Positions 9,172-18,702 of a stretch of DNA of 48,344 nucleotides are shown piece by piece. The DNA is taken from NCBI GenBank assembly GCA_900696685.1, contig CAADHA010000124.1, forward strand, positions 1 through 48,344, in the 5' to 3' direction. A model generated the notes under the pieces. That model was not told where the DNA came from, ran no database searches, and saw only the letters and a list, made by a program, of their open reading frames with translations. A program made the position numbers and the translations under genes. This stretch comes from an uncultured Planctomycetota bacterium. GTDB lineage: Bacteria; Planctomycetota; Phycisphaerae; Phycisphaerales; UBA5793. Position 1 is the first letter of the stretch. Each line of letters starts with the position of its first letter.

Positions 9172-10929
9172 ATGCTGCTTCCGACAGTCTGCGGCCAGTC
9201 TGCGGCGCACCTCACGTTTGCGGAGGGGGATGTTGCGATCCTGAGTAATCTGGCGATGATGGTGATCGGAGGCCTGGGCCTCTTCCTGCTGGGCATGAAG
9301 AACCTCTCCGATGGGATGCAGGCCATCGCCGGCGCCAGTCTCCGCCGCCTCATCAGCGCCGTCACCGACAACCGCCTCCTCGCGGTCGGCACAGGCATCG
9401 CCGTCACTTGCTTTCTTCAGTCGAGTTCGATCTCAACGGTGATCGTGGTCGGGTTCGTCAACAGCGGCCTGATGGCCCTGCACCAGGCCATCGGCGTCAT
9501 CATGGGCGCGAACATCGGCACGACGATCACCGGCTGGATTCTCACCTTGCAGGTCGGCAAGTACGGGCTGCCGATCCTCGGGTTGGCCGGACTGGTCTTC
9601 CTCTTCACCAAGCGGGAGCGTCCGCGCTACGTGGCCATGACCCTCATGGGCCTGGGGATGGTGTTCTTCGGACTTGAGTTGATGAAGGACGGCTTCAAGC
9701 CGCTGCGCGAGATGGAGTCTTTCGTCAACGCCTTTGCATGGTTCGCCGCCGATTCGTACCTCGGCGTGCTCAAGTGCGCCATGGTCGGGTGCCTCCTGAC
9801 GTTCCTGGTCCAGTCGAGTTCGGCCACGCTGGCGATCACGATCGGACTCGCGTCCACGGGCGTGATTCCATTCCCGACCGCGGCGGCGCTGGTCCTCGGC
9901 GAGAACATCGGCACGACGATCACGGCCGTCCTCGCCTCCCTCGGCGCCACGACGGACGCCAAGCGGGCCGCCTGCGCCCACGTGCTGTTCAACGTCATCG
10001 GCGTGGCGTGGATCACCGCCGTCTTCTCCTTCTACATCGCCGGCATCGATCGCTTCGTGGCCTACGAGATGGGCCATCATCCAATCGGTCTTGAGATGTC
10101 CGCGGCGGAAGATGAGCAGCAGTTTGCCCAGGTGGTCACCTTCGGCATCGCCTCCGTGCACACCGGCTTCAATGTCATCAACACCATCTTCTTCCTGCCG
10201 TTCGTGCGCGTCTTTGCGCGCGTGCTCGAACGGCTCGTACCCGGCAGAGCAGTCAAGGAACTGCCCCACCTGACCACGCTCGACGTTCGCATGCTCGAAA
10301 CTCCCGTCATTGCCATCGAGCAGTCGCACTCGGAGGTGCTCAAGATGGCGGCCGGCACGATGAAGATGATGGCCTGGGCGGCCCGAATCGTCTTTACGAC
10401 GGAGAAGGACGATCGGAGAATCGAGAAACTCTTCCACCGCGAGGAAGTGCTCGACACGATGGAGCACGAGGTCGTCAACTTCCTCTCCACCCTGCTCTCG
10501 GGCAGCGTGCCGCACAGCGTCATTGAGGAGTGCCGCCTCCAGTTGCGAGTCGCTGATGAACTGGAGTCGATCAGCGACACGATCGCCGTGATCGTCAAGT
10601 CCGAACTCAAGATCCGCAACGCCGGGCTGGAACTGTCCGACACGCAGCGCAAGGATCTCGAGAGCCTCCACCTGCTCGTTACGGACTACCTGCAACTGGT
10701 CATCGACGCATTCGAGCACAACCGCGCGGAAGTGATCACGCGCGCGCACAGCGCCGGCGCCGCCATCACGAGGCGGATCAAGGACCTTCGCAGCATCCAC
10801 CTTACGAGCCTCACCGCCGGAAAGGTCGAACCCGTCGTGAGCACCTCCTACCTCACGATGCTGCTCAACTACCGCCGGCTCAAGGATCACTGCCTCAATA
10901 TCGCCGAAGTCGTCGCCGGCGAGAAGTGA
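9172..10929 (+). CDS. Na+/phosphate cotransporter (NptA/PhoU-domain family)
   Basis: A 585-residue protein. Residues about 20-360 are the Na/Pi-cotransporter membrane domain with its inverted repeat. Each half carries a QSSS motif (FLQSSSIST and LVQSSSATL) and a GANIGTT/GENIGTT motif, which are the substrate-binding repeats of this family. Residues about 380-585 form a helical PhoU-like cytoplasmic domain. It would import phosphate with sodium. The ATG at 9172 follows a GGAGAGGG sequence, and an upstream in-frame ATG at 9085 has a non-membrane, Arg-rich lead. The PhoB/PhoR-type genes follow on the same strand, which supports a phosphate role. Confidence 0.92.
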   Translation: MLLPTVCGQSAAHLTFAEGDVAILSNLAMMVIGGLGLFLLGMKNLSDGMQAIAGASLRRLISAVTDNRLLAVGTGIAVTCFLQSSSISTVIVVGFVNSGLMALHQAIGVIMGANIGTTITGWILTLQVGKYGLPILGLAGLVFLFTKRERPRYVAMTLMGLGMVFFGLELMKDGFKPLREMESFVNAFAWFAADSYLGVLKCAMVGCLLTFLVQSSSATLAITIGLASTGVIPFPTAAALVLGENIGTTITAVLASLGATTDAKRAACAHVLFNVIGVAWITAVFSFYIAGIDRFVAYEMGHHPIGLEMSAAEDEQQFAQVVTFGIASVHTGFNVINTIFFLPFVRVFARVLERLVPGRAVKELPHLTTLDVRMLETPVIAIEQSHSEVLKMAAGTMKMMAWAARIVFTTEKDDRRIEKLFHREEVLDTMEHEVVNFLSTLLSGSVPHSVIEECRLQLRVADELESISDTIAVIVKSELKIRNAGLELSDTQRKDLESLHLLVTDYLQLVIDAFEHNRAEVITRAHSAGAAITRRIKDLRSIHLTSLTAGKVEPVVSTSYLTMLLNYRRLKDHCLNIAEVVAGEK

Positions 10930-11071
10930 ACGCCCGGTGTACGCCGCCTCATCCGGATCGCCGCTCCAGGCCCGCGGCGCTGCGTGCGAGTGAACTCCTT
11001 ACTCTCCGCTAACCCGATCCTCATGCAGGTCCGCTAGACTTCGGCGCAAGAACCGGGAGCGGAAGCGCGCC

Positions 11072-11761
<690 letters not shown>

Positions 11762-11765
11762 AGCC

Positions 11766-13184
11766 GTGACCCTGCTTTCTGTTCTCTTTGGCCCGCTCCG
11801 CCTGACCGGGCGGGTCGGCTGCCTCAGCGCGACGATCCGGCCCGAGCCGCGGTGGCTGCCGGCCATCTGCATCATGCTCGCCGTAACAGTCGTGGTGCTG
11901 GCGGCGATGCTGCTGTATCGGATGCGCCGCGAAGCACGCGACCTCGAGCGGCTGCGGTGGGGGGCGGAACGATTCGCGCGGGGCCGCCTTGATCGCCGCA
12001 TCCCGACGGCGGGCTCCGAGCGGATCGCGCAGGTGGCCGAGGCCATGAACCACATGGCCCTGCAACTCGACGAGCGATTCCAGGCCGTCGTGCGCCAACG
12101 CAATGAACTCGAGGCCGTGTTGTCAAGCATGGTCGAAGGCGTGATCGCCGTTGACCGCGATGAAGTCGTGATGACAATGAACGCCGCCGCGTGCCGGCTG
12201 CTCAATCTGGCGCCCCAGGCCGCCATCGGACAGCCGATCCAGGCGGTCGTTCGCAGCCCGGCGCTGCATCGGCTCATCTCCGAGGCGCTCGAAGCGCCGG
12301 GACCGGTCGAGGGCGAGGTCGTCGTCCGGGTTTTCGATCCGGCAGGCGGCCCCGTCAAGGCGGAGCGCACCCTGCTCGTGACCGGGACCGTCCTGCACGG
12401 GGCCGCCGAGGGTCGCATCGGCGCCTTGCTCGTCCTCAACGACGTGACGCAGCTGCGCCGCCTCGAAACCATCCGCCGCGACTTCGTGGCCAACGTTTCC
12501 CACGAGATGCGCACGCCCATTACCGCCGTCAAGGGCGCCGTCGAGACATTGCTCGACCGGTCCGGCCACACGCCCGAGGATGTGCAGCGCCTTCTCGAGA
12601 TGATCCGCCGCCACGCCGATCGCATGTTCGCAATCCTCGAAGACCTTCTCACACTGGCGAAACTCGATCAGCAGGAGGGCCTGCCGGCGCTGGAACTTGA
12701 GTCCGCATCCGTTGCGCCCGTTCTGACAAGTGCCGTCGAGGCGTGCCAGATGCTCGCACAGTCGCGGCGGACGACCGTGCGAATCGAGTGCCCTGCCGAT
12801 CTGAATCTCCTTATGAACCGGCAACTGCTCGAGCAGGCGGTTGTCAACCTTGTCGAAAACGCGATCAAGTACAGCCCGCCGGGCCGCGAGGTCGTCGTGC
12901 GGGCTGAGCGGCGCAACGGCGAAGTGACCGTGGCGGTGATCGACCACGGCGATGGGATCGAGCCGCAGCACCTCTCCCGCATTTTCGAGCGTTTCTATCG
13001 CGTCGATAAGGGCCGCAGCCGGCAGGTCGGCAGCACCGGCCTTGGGTTGTCGATTGTCCGCCACATCTGCCAGGCCCACCGCGGCCGCGTCGAGGTCGAG
13101 AGCGAGCCTGGCGCGGGGAGCACCTTTCGCATGATCCTCCCCGGCAGCGAGGCCGCGGGAACCGTCGGGCAGTCGAACTCCTGA
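11766..13184 (+). CDS. phoR: PhoR-type sensor histidine kinase
   Basis: A 472-residue kinase that would phosphorylate the PhoB-like regulator. One hydrophobic helix lies at about residues 32-52. A HAMP-like linker (57-110), a PAS domain (about 112-230), the dimerisation domain with phospho-acceptor H246 in VSHEMRTP, and an ATPase domain follow. The ATPase domain has the N-box (NLVENAIKYS), DHGDGI, FERFYRVDKG and GSTGLGLSIV. There is no periplasmic loop, so sensing is probably through the transport machinery or the PAS domain, as known for PhoR. The GTG start at 11766 is 4 bases after the phoB stop, and AAGGAG overlaps that stop, so the pair is coupled. Confidence 0.9.
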   Translation: MTLLSVLFGPLRLTGRVGCLSATIRPEPRWLPAICIMLAVTVVVLAAMLLYRMRREARDLERLRWGAERFARGRLDRRIPTAGSERIAQVAEAMNHMALQLDERFQAVVRQRNELEAVLSSMVEGVIAVDRDEVVMTMNAAACRLLNLAPQAAIGQPIQAVVRSPALHRLISEALEAPGPVEGEVVVRVFDPAGGPVKAERTLLVTGTVLHGAAEGRIGALLVLNDVTQLRRLETIRRDFVANVSHEMRTPITAVKGAVETLLDRSGHTPEDVQRLLEMIRRHADRMFAILEDLLTLAKLDQQEGLPALELESASVAPVLTSAVEACQMLAQSRRTTVRIECPADLNLLMNRQLLEQAVVNLVENAIKYSPPGREVVVRAERRNGEVTVAVIDHGDGIEPQHLSRIFERFYRVDKGRSRQVGSTGLGLSIVRHICQAHRGRVEVESEPGAGSTFRMILPGSEAAGTVGQSNS

Positions 13185-13357
13185 GCGGGCAGTGAACGGC
13201 CCATCTCCTCGGTTCGTCGGTGCGTTGATGCGCAAACGGCCAGACTCCTGCAGCCCAGGTCTGCCATTCGCGCGCTGCCCGCAGACGTTGCAGATCTGAA
13301 GCGGCAGCGCGGCGCCGATCCGCGCCGGAACGACACGTCGTTTCGACCGCGCAAGGC

Positions 13358-14521
13358 TCAGGTGGAAGGATCGCGGCGACGTCCGGGCCACTGTGCGGGG
13401 TAGGCGTACGTCGCGTGGCAGCCGTCGCACCTGGCCGGGCTGGCGGACCGGCTCTTCTCGTGGCAGCGCGTGCACTTGAACCCGGCGTGACTGCCCAGGA
13501 GCGGCACGCCCGTGATGCTGTGGTCGAAAGTCGCCGCGCTCAGGCCGCCGTGACAGCCGCGGCAGTTGCCGGAGGGAATCACGAACGCCTCGACACGCCC
13601 GTGGCACTTCACGCATGAGAGGTCCGAGTGGCTTGGCTCAAGGTTCCAGCCCGTGCGGGCGAGGTGATCGAACGCCGGCCGAGGACTCTGGTCGTGGCAG
13701 AAGCGGCACTGGTTCGCGGCGTGGCAGGTGCGGCAGGTGGACATGCTGTGGACGGGCCGGCGCGGCTTGAGTGTTCCGTCGTGGCAGGAAGCGCATGAGC
13801 CGCCCTGGTGGCAGTCCACGCATTGCAGATCGAAGGATCGCGCGTGATCCAGGTGTTGGAAACTCACGAGCGGCGCTGAAACGTTGCGCGTTTGATAGAC
13901 GTAGGCGGGATGCGGCTCGGTGCGGACAGGCGAGGGCAGAACCGGGTTCGAGGCGCCGAACGCAAGAGCGGGGACGGGGCGCGCGGCGAGTGCAACGCGC
14001 CCGGCCTGCTCCTGGTGGCAATAGCCGCAGCCGTTGGCGTGGCTCCAGTCGCGGTGACAGGCGAGGCACTGCCGGTGATACGCGCCCTTGAGGCTCGGAT
14101 GATCGAGCGTTCCGGCGGTGCGCTGGGGCGAGTGGCATGCGCGGCAGGGCTGCACCGAACCCTCTGTTGGCTCGAAGTGATGGCAGTTGACGCACCCCCC
14201 CTCGATCTCCGACATCGCCGCGTGAACTCGATGATCGAAAACAACGGGCTGGTAGAGTTCGGCGAGTTGGTCGATGAGTACGACGTCCGGCGCAGTGCCG
14301 GGCGCGGCCGGGGCGGCGTGTACGACGTCCCTCGAGCGAAAGAGGCGAATGTCCACGCGCGCATCGTCAGTTGACCGGGCGGCATCGTGGCAGGTCAGGC
14401 AGGACTCCTGAGAAGTCAGCGACGGCTGCGCCGCAGGCGGCACTGCCGTTCGCGCACCGAAAAGCAGCGCGAGTGCGCCTGTGGCCGTCAGGATCGAGAT
14501 GGTGATGAGCAGCCCTTTCAT
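13358..14521 (-). CDS. Periplasmic 13-heme c-type cytochrome
   Basis: A 387-residue protein with an N-terminal signal sequence (residues 1-22, ILTATGALALLFG). It has thirteen CxxCH motifs: CLTCH, CVNCH, CRACH, CLACH, CGYCH, CVDCH, CASCH, CRTCH, CRFCH, CVKCH, CRGCH, CTRCH and CDGCH. Extra His residues between motifs (for example FDHRVH, QHLDHA, FDHS) could be distal heme ligands, as in the NapC/cytochrome c7 and c3-type multiheme families. It should sit in the periplasm and take electrons from the adjacent NrfD/ferredoxin pair. Its ATG overlaps the NrfD stop by 4 bases, giving translational coupling. The final acceptor is unknown. Confidence 0.9.
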   Translation of the reverse strand: MKGLLITISILTATGALALLFGARTAVPPAAQPSLTSQESCLTCHDAARSTDDARVDIRLFRSRDVVHAAPAAPGTAPDVVLIDQLAELYQPVVFDHRVHAAMSEIEGGCVNCHHFEPTEGSVQPCRACHSPQRTAGTLDHPSLKGAYHRQCLACHRDWSHANGCGYCHQEQAGRVALAARPVPALAFGASNPVLPSPVRTEPHPAYVYQTRNVSAPLVSFQHLDHARSFDLQCVDCHQGGSCASCHDGTLKPRRPVHSMSTCRTCHAANQCRFCHDQSPRPAFDHLARTGWNLEPSHSDLSCVKCHGRVEAFVIPSGNCRGCHGGLSAATFDHSITGVPLLGSHAGFKCTRCHEKSRSASPARCDGCHATYAYPAQWPGRRRDPST

Positions 14522-15732
14522 GTCCGCGCCTCCTCGAGACGCTCGATGACGGGGAAGTTGAGGACGATGAAGCGGTAGATCAGGACGATCATCGCGATGA
14601 AGCCCGCCGTCACGGCGAACTCGGCGAACGCCGGGTAGTAACGCTCGCCTTCGATCGTCGGCGTATAGGCAAGGAGGAAGACGTTGAGGCGGTTGGCGAT
14701 CACGCCGAAGATCACGAGCGACGCGGCCGTCAACAGCCCGCGCGGCGAGTGCCGCAGGCGCTGGCGCATCAGGAGGGCGAAGGGCAGCACGACGCCCCCG
14801 ATGAACTCGAGCATGAACAGCCCCGCCGCCGGAGTGGGCTGCACGAGCGATCCGACCGCGCCGCGGTTCAGCAGGTCGATCACCTTCGCCGCGGCGTAGA
14901 TGCCCAGCAGGACCGGAATGAAGCTCGCCAGGCGGGCCAGAGCATCGATTTCAGGCTCGAGGCCCAGCGAGCGCGAGGCGAGCAGAGACTCGAAGATCAC
15001 CATGGAGAATCCGACGGCGAAGGCGGAAAGTAGAAAGAACATCGGCAGCATCGGCGACTGCCAGAGGGGGTGGAGTTTCGGGCCGGCAATCACCATGAGC
15101 GTGCCCAGCGACGACTGGTGCATGCACGAAAGGACCACGCCGAGGATGATGAAGACGGTCATCACGCGGCCGATGCCGGCGTCAAGCACGCGCAGCATGC
15201 GATCGACGCTGCGGTCAAGGCGCGCCAGCGGGCCCGGCAGGCGCACGCGGCCGATGAAGCGTTCGCACACGATGGGCAGGAACTCGATGTAAAGAACGGT
15301 GAGGTAGGTCATGACGCAGATCGCGACTTCGAAGAGAACCGAGTTGCCCTGCCACATCCAGGGGAGCATGACGTGCCACATTGCCCAGAAGCGGCCGAGG
15401 TCGGTCATCACCCCGAGGGCGACGAAGGTGTAGCCGATCATCGCCGTGAGCAGCGCCGGCCGCACGAGCGGATGGAACTGCTCGCGATGCAGGAGATGGG
15501 CGACAAACGCGGTGGTGAAGCCGCCCGCGGCCAGCGCGACGCCGCAGGCCACGTCGATGGCGATCCACAGCCCCCACGGGTAGGCATCGCTGAGATTGGT
15601 CACAGCGCCAAGACCGACGACGAAGCGGGCGGCAAGGGCCGCAGCGCCGATGATCGCCACCGCCGTCACGACCCACACGCCGGGCGTGAAGAAGCGCGGT
15701 CTGGTGCGTGGAATGGAGAGGTTGCCGTTCAT
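14518..15732 (-). CDS. NrfD/PsrC/HybB-type integral membrane quinone-interacting subunit
   Basis: A 404-residue protein with about ten hydrophobic helices. It belongs to the NrfD/HybB superfamily, whose members exchange electrons between the quinone pool and an iron-sulfur partner. WGLWIAIDVACGVALAAGGF and the following helix pattern are typical of HybB/NrfD. Its start overlaps the upstream ferredoxin stop by 4 bases, and its stop overlaps the downstream cytochrome start by 4 bases. The three are therefore made as one set. I cannot distinguish quinol oxidation from quinone reduction from the sequence. The composition resembles Geobacter Cbc-type ferredoxin/NrfD/cytochrome complexes. Confidence 0.88.
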   Translation of the reverse strand: MNGNLSIPRTRPRFFTPGVWVVTAVAIIGAAALAARFVVGLGAVTNLSDAYPWGLWIAIDVACGVALAAGGFTTAFVAHLLHREQFHPLVRPALLTAMIGYTFVALGVMTDLGRFWAMWHVMLPWMWQGNSVLFEVAICVMTYLTVLYIEFLPIVCERFIGRVRLPGPLARLDRSVDRMLRVLDAGIGRVMTVFIILGVVLSCMHQSSLGTLMVIAGPKLHPLWQSPMLPMFFLLSAFAVGFSMVIFESLLASRSLGLEPEIDALARLASFIPVLLGIYAAAKVIDLLNRGAVGSLVQPTPAAGLFMLEFIGGVVLPFALLMRQRLRHSPRGLLTAASLVIFGVIANRLNVFLLAYTPTIEGERYYPAFAEFAVTAGFIAMIVLIYRFIVLNFPVIERLEEART

Positions 15733-16712
15733 GGCCGCTCCTTCCCATGATCCGTCAGTTTCCCGATCGCGCCGAGCAGGCCGAAGAGCATCAGCGGCGC
15801 CGCGAACCCCCTGAAGATTCCGTGCTGGATCATCTCCGTCAGTTCCGCGGGGCTGGTCGAGCCGAGGTCGGGAAAGCCCAGTTCCGTAAATGGCCGATCG
15901 GCGAGGTAGAGCCAGGAGGTTCCGCCCGCTTCATGCTCGCCGTAGACGTGGTCCACGTAGCGGCCCGGGTTGTTGCGGATGCGCTCATGCGCGAGAATGA
16001 GGAGTTCATCGCGCCGGCCCCAGGTCAGCGCCTCGACGGGGCACATGGCGACGCACGCGGGCAGTTCGCCTCGCTGCGTGCGCGAGCGGCAGAACTGGCA
16101 CTTGGTCACCCGCGGCGTGAGGGCCTTTTCATATTCGTACGCGGCGAACTGGAAGGGACATGCGACCATGCAGTAGCGGCAGCCGATGCAACGGCTTGCG
16201 TCGTAGATCACCGGACCCTCGGGCGTCTTGCGCATCGCGCCGACGAGGCAGGCCGAGGCGCACGCCGGATGTTCGCAGTGCATGCACTGAGTCTTGACGT
16301 GTACGGGCTTTGCGCCGCCCGAAGGCGGCCAGCGGTTGACAACGGTGAGGTGCATCGAAGTCGGCCGCCGCCTCTCATCAAAGACCGAGGCATCGTCGAA
16401 CTCGTGCAACTCGCCGTTGGGCATTCCATTCTCGTGGTTGCAGGCCCACTCGCAGCGGCGGCACCCGATGCAGAGCGTCAGGTCCACGAGCACGCCCGTG
16501 CGGTCGTCGCTGAGCGTGCGGTTTCCGCCGGCGCTTGCCGCCGTACCTGCGGCAAGCGTGGCGGCGCAGACGCCGGAGAAGCGCACGAAGTCGCGCCGGC
16601 TCAGGCCGCCGGTTGTGCCTGCTTCACCCGGCACGATCGCGGTCGCGCCCGTTGCGCCTTCCGTGCGACCGGAGGCCGGTGTGCCGTCGATGCTGGTGTG
16701 AGCCGCCGACAT
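15729..16712 (-). CDS. HybA/NrfC-type ferredoxin with Tat signal and four [4Fe-4S] clusters
   Basis: A 327-residue protein. A twin-arginine signal (SRRDFVRFSG, R39-R40) sends the folded protein to the periplasmic side. Four cysteine groups bind [4Fe-4S] clusters: CIGCRRCEWAC, CMHCEHPACASAC, CIGCRYCMVACP, and CQFC with CVAMCP. A C-terminal hydrophobic segment (residues about 297-315, FAAPLMLFGLLGAIG) would anchor it in the membrane, as in HybA. It would carry electrons between the NrfD-type subunit and the multiheme cytochrome. GAGGAG lies 11 bases before the ATG. No molybdopterin or hydrogenase catalytic subunit is nearby, so the complex appears to be purely an electron-transfer unit. Confidence 0.9.
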   Translation of the reverse strand: MSAAHTSIDGTPASGRTEGATGATAIVPGEAGTTGGLSRRDFVRFSGVCAATLAAGTAASAGGNRTLSDDRTGVLVDLTLCIGCRRCEWACNHENGMPNGELHEFDDASVFDERRRPTSMHLTVVNRWPPSGGAKPVHVKTQCMHCEHPACASACLVGAMRKTPEGPVIYDASRCIGCRYCMVACPFQFAAYEYEKALTPRVTKCQFCRSRTQRGELPACVAMCPVEALTWGRRDELLILAHERIRNNPGRYVDHVYGEHEAGGTSWLYLADRPFTELGFPDLGSTSPAELTEMIQHGIFRGFAAPLMLFGLLGAIGKLTDHGKERP

Positions 16713-16766
16713 GGGTCGTGATCTCCTCTGCCGCGCAGGCGGAGTGGAATTGACTGCGGGAGTGTC

Positions 16767-17537
16767 TCAGGCCGCGGTGTGATCCACCGCATCCGCTTCG
16801 CTGGATTGCCGGCTGAACATCGGGGCAAGCCGGTCCCATGCTGCGCCGTCAAGGCGGCGATGCAGGTCTGCATCCACCCGATCCTCGCCCGGTGCAGCCG
16901 TTTCAATTGCCCGATCGACTTCGCGCCTGAACCAGGCGCGCGCCCAGCGGGCGTTCAGCAGGCGCCGGCAGTCGCGGCCGGCATCGTCCGGGTCGAGCCT
17001 CACAGCCCAGCCCTCTGTGAAGGGCCTCTCGTTCATGAGTTCGGGATAGACCCGGAGCACTTCGTTGCACTCGCAGACGCGGCCGGAAACTGGCGAGAGT
17101 ACATCGACGACCCGATCACCGCGTCGAACGCGGAAGAGCGGGTGATCGCTCCGGACGTTTGTGCCGCGGACCGGAAGATCAACGGTCTCGAGCGGCCCGA
17201 CGGCAGAGAGAAGCAGGTCGTCCGCGCCGATGGTGACGGATCGTTGGCCGCGTCGCACCCAACTGTGGCCGGGGTGCAGGAAAACGTCCCGCGCCAGGCG
17301 CAGGCCGCGGTGATGGAACTCGACTTCAGTCTTGGTCTTGAACCATTCGCGGAAGCGGGCACTGATCGGATAGGCCAGGGCGCACAGAAGCAGTCCGGCG
17401 ACCACAACGAGCAGGACAGCGCCGCGCAGCGCGAAGCCGAGCACCGCCAGGATGGGAAGGGCGGCCAGAAGCAGGACACACAGGCCGCTCTGCGTGGCGA
17501 CGTCCCTGAAGATTGATCGGTTGATGATGTGTTCCAT
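16767..17537 (-). CDS. Membrane-anchored GcvH-like (H-protein fold) protein without lipoyl lysine
   Basis: A 256-residue protein. Two hydrophobic helices at about residues 15-58 are followed by an H-protein-like domain: HPGHSWVRRG, a hydrophobic core, SPVSGRVCECNEVL, then PELMNERPFTEGWAVRL. In true glycine-cleavage H-protein the segment VESVKAASDVYSPVSG carries the lipoylated Lys. Here the aligned segment is VRRGDRVVDVLSPVSG, with Asp at the Lys position, so lipoylation is not possible there. No glycine-cleavage genes are nearby. A strong GGGAGG before the ATG at 17537 fixes the start. A sigma-54 promoter lies about 47 bases upstream, and the ferredoxin gene follows 54 bases downstream. Function is unknown. 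Confidence 0.75.
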   Translation of the reverse strand: MEHIINRSIFRDVATQSGLCVLLLAALPILAVLGFALRGAVLLVVVAGLLLCALAYPISARFREWFKTKTEVEFHHRGLRLARDVFLHPGHSWVRRGQRSVTIGADDLLLSAVGPLETVDLPVRGTNVRSDHPLFRVRRGDRVVDVLSPVSGRVCECNEVLRVYPELMNERPFTEGWAVRLDPDDAGRDCRRLLNARWARAWFRREVDRAIETAAPGEDRVDADLHRRLDGAAWDRLAPMFSRQSSEADAVDHTAA

Positions 17538-17583
17538 GGCGACCTCCCTGCCGGGCCGGCGCTGATCGGCCCGACGATCAATA

Positions 17584-17599
17584 AGCAAAGTGCGAGCCA
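17584..17599 (-). promoter_or_regulatory. Sigma-54 (RpoN) promoter for the GcvH-like/ferredoxin/NrfD/cytochrome operon
   Basis: On the minus strand the sequence is TGGCTCGCACTTTGCT. It matches the consensus TGGCACG-N4-TTGCW with one mismatch and the exact GG-to-GC spacing. It would start transcription about 36 bases before the start codon at 17537. The adjacent NtrC-type activator makes it a believable site. Confidence 0.7.
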
Positions 17600-17720
17600 A
17601 GGCCGTCCGGCGCGCCGTGCCTCATGCATGTGCCGTAATTCCGATGTCTGGCGCGGCTGCGGCTCGCGCAGACTGCCGCCGCATCAACGGAAGGCGCTGA
17701 AAACCACCACACATCAGTTG

Positions 17721-18467
17721 TCATTCTCGGCGCGAGCATTGCAGTGAATCCTCAAGCAGGTGCAGAAACTCCTCGCCCCCGATGATGCGCCTCAGGTCGG
17801 TTTCGACCCCGCCGTCCGATGCCGAAGCCTCGGCGGAGGTGTCGTCGAGCAGCAGGTGTTGACCGATGCGGCGGAGCAGCCGCCGGAAGTCGAGACGCGC
17901 CCGTCGAGCCGCGGCGGGGCCGGAGAGACAATCCGAGAGGGCCTCCCCGTCGAGCGGCCAGAGGTCGGCAATCCACCCGGCGTCGTAGGGCGAATGGATC
18001 AATGCGCCGGGATTGTCGCTCACGACGCAATTCCATTCGGCAATGCGCGCATCGAGCGGCGATACGAGATGCACGGAGCCGCAGTCCAACTCGATGCCGC
18101 AGAGGAACTGCCCGCGGCGCGCGAGGCGAGGCAGCGCGGGGACTTTCAGACGCAGCGGCGGCGAAAGCAGCGACGCGGCGAAACTGTCGATCCCGAGACG
18201 CACACGTCCTCGTTCGTCAGGCGGGCGCAGCCACGTGTGGCCGGGCCCGTAGAGACGATCATCGGGGAAGTGTTCACGGCCCCGACCCGAACCGCCGGCA
18301 GTCGATCGCTCGATCGTGATCGGCTGCGGCAGGCCCTGTAGCGCGGCGTCGAGCGGGCAATGTTCGCAGTCGAAGCTGCGGTCGCACAGGCGGTAACTCA
18401 TCAGCCCCGCGTCCATCCAGACGCAGGTCGGCGCGGAGTGTTGATGGGGGGCGGCGTGCATGAGCAT
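17721..18467 (-). CDS. GcvH-like protein with N-terminal cysteine motif, no lipoyl lysine
   Basis: A 248-residue soluble protein. The N-terminus has CVWMDAGLMSYRLCDRSF followed by DCEHCPLDAALQG, a set of Cys residues (C-x5-C-x2-C) that could bind metal. The middle (about residues 75-185) has an H-protein-like fold: YGPGHTWLRPP, LRLKVPALPRLARRG, then a strand with VHLVSPLDARIAEWN and a final SPYDAGWIADL. At the position of the lipoyl Lys the aligned residue is Cys (IELDCGSVHLVSPLD). GGAGAGATCACC before ATG 18467 fixes the start; a longer frame to 18698 would run through the sigma-54 promoter. It is the first gene of the minus-strand locus, 183 bases before the membrane GcvH-like gene. Confidence 0.75.
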   Translation of the reverse strand: MLMHAAPHQHSAPTCVWMDAGLMSYRLCDRSFDCEHCPLDAALQGLPQPITIERSTAGGSGRGREHFPDDRLYGPGHTWLRPPDERGRVRLGIDSFAASLLSPPLRLKVPALPRLARRGQFLCGIELDCGSVHLVSPLDARIAEWNCVVSDNPGALIHSPYDAGWIADLWPLDGEALSDCLSGPAAARRARLDFRRLLRRIGQHLLLDDTSAEASASDGGVETDLRRIIGGEEFLHLLEDSLQCSRRE

Positions 18468-18572
18468 GGTGATCTCTCCGCCTGTCCGAGTGCCCCGTTC
18501 TCTCGCCGCCGCGGAGCAAGGTCGTATCCCTGATCTGCCGTGGAGCGGGACCGAGGCCGCGCCCTGCCCCAA

Positions 18573-18588
18573 TGCAGAATCGGTGCCA
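18573..18588 (-). promoter_or_regulatory. Sigma-54 (RpoN) promoter for the first GcvH-like gene
   Basis: The minus strand reads TGGCACCGATTCTGCA. It matches TGGCACG-N4-TTGCW with two mismatches at low-cost positions and correct 12-base GG-to-GC spacing. Predicted +1 is near 18562, giving a leader of about 95 bases to the ATG at 18467. A palindrome suited to activator binding lies about 95-115 bases further upstream. Confidence 0.7.
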
Positions 18589-18681
18589 CGCTCACAATTC
18601 GGCCGGAGTGCAGGATTCCATGGACTCGACGCCCCCGGGTCGCCGCGGCGGGCCTCCATGAACACACCGAAAACGCATGGG

Positions 18682-18702
18682 TGCGCTGAGAATCTCAACG
18701 CA
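18682..18702. promoter_or_regulatory. Palindromic activator-binding site (putative UAS)
   Basis: Two 10-base half-sites, TGCGCTGAGA and TCTCAACGCA, flank a central A and match as an inverted repeat at 9 of 10 pairs. It lies in the intergenic region between the GcvH-like operon (minus) and the heme-motif sensor kinase (plus), at typical NtrC-family distance from the sigma-54 promoter at 18573. A weaker inverted repeat (AACGC, 6 bases, GCGTT) overlaps its end at 18697-18712. Confidence 0.55.

Noticed and set aside
10930-11071. Pho box before phoB
   Set aside because: No CTGTCAT-like direct repeat is visible.
15070-16721. Long plus-strand open frames opposite the NrfD and ferredoxin genes
   Set aside because: High GC gives long antisense frames; their translations are His/Arg/Ala-rich with no fold, and the minus-strand genes have clear motifs.
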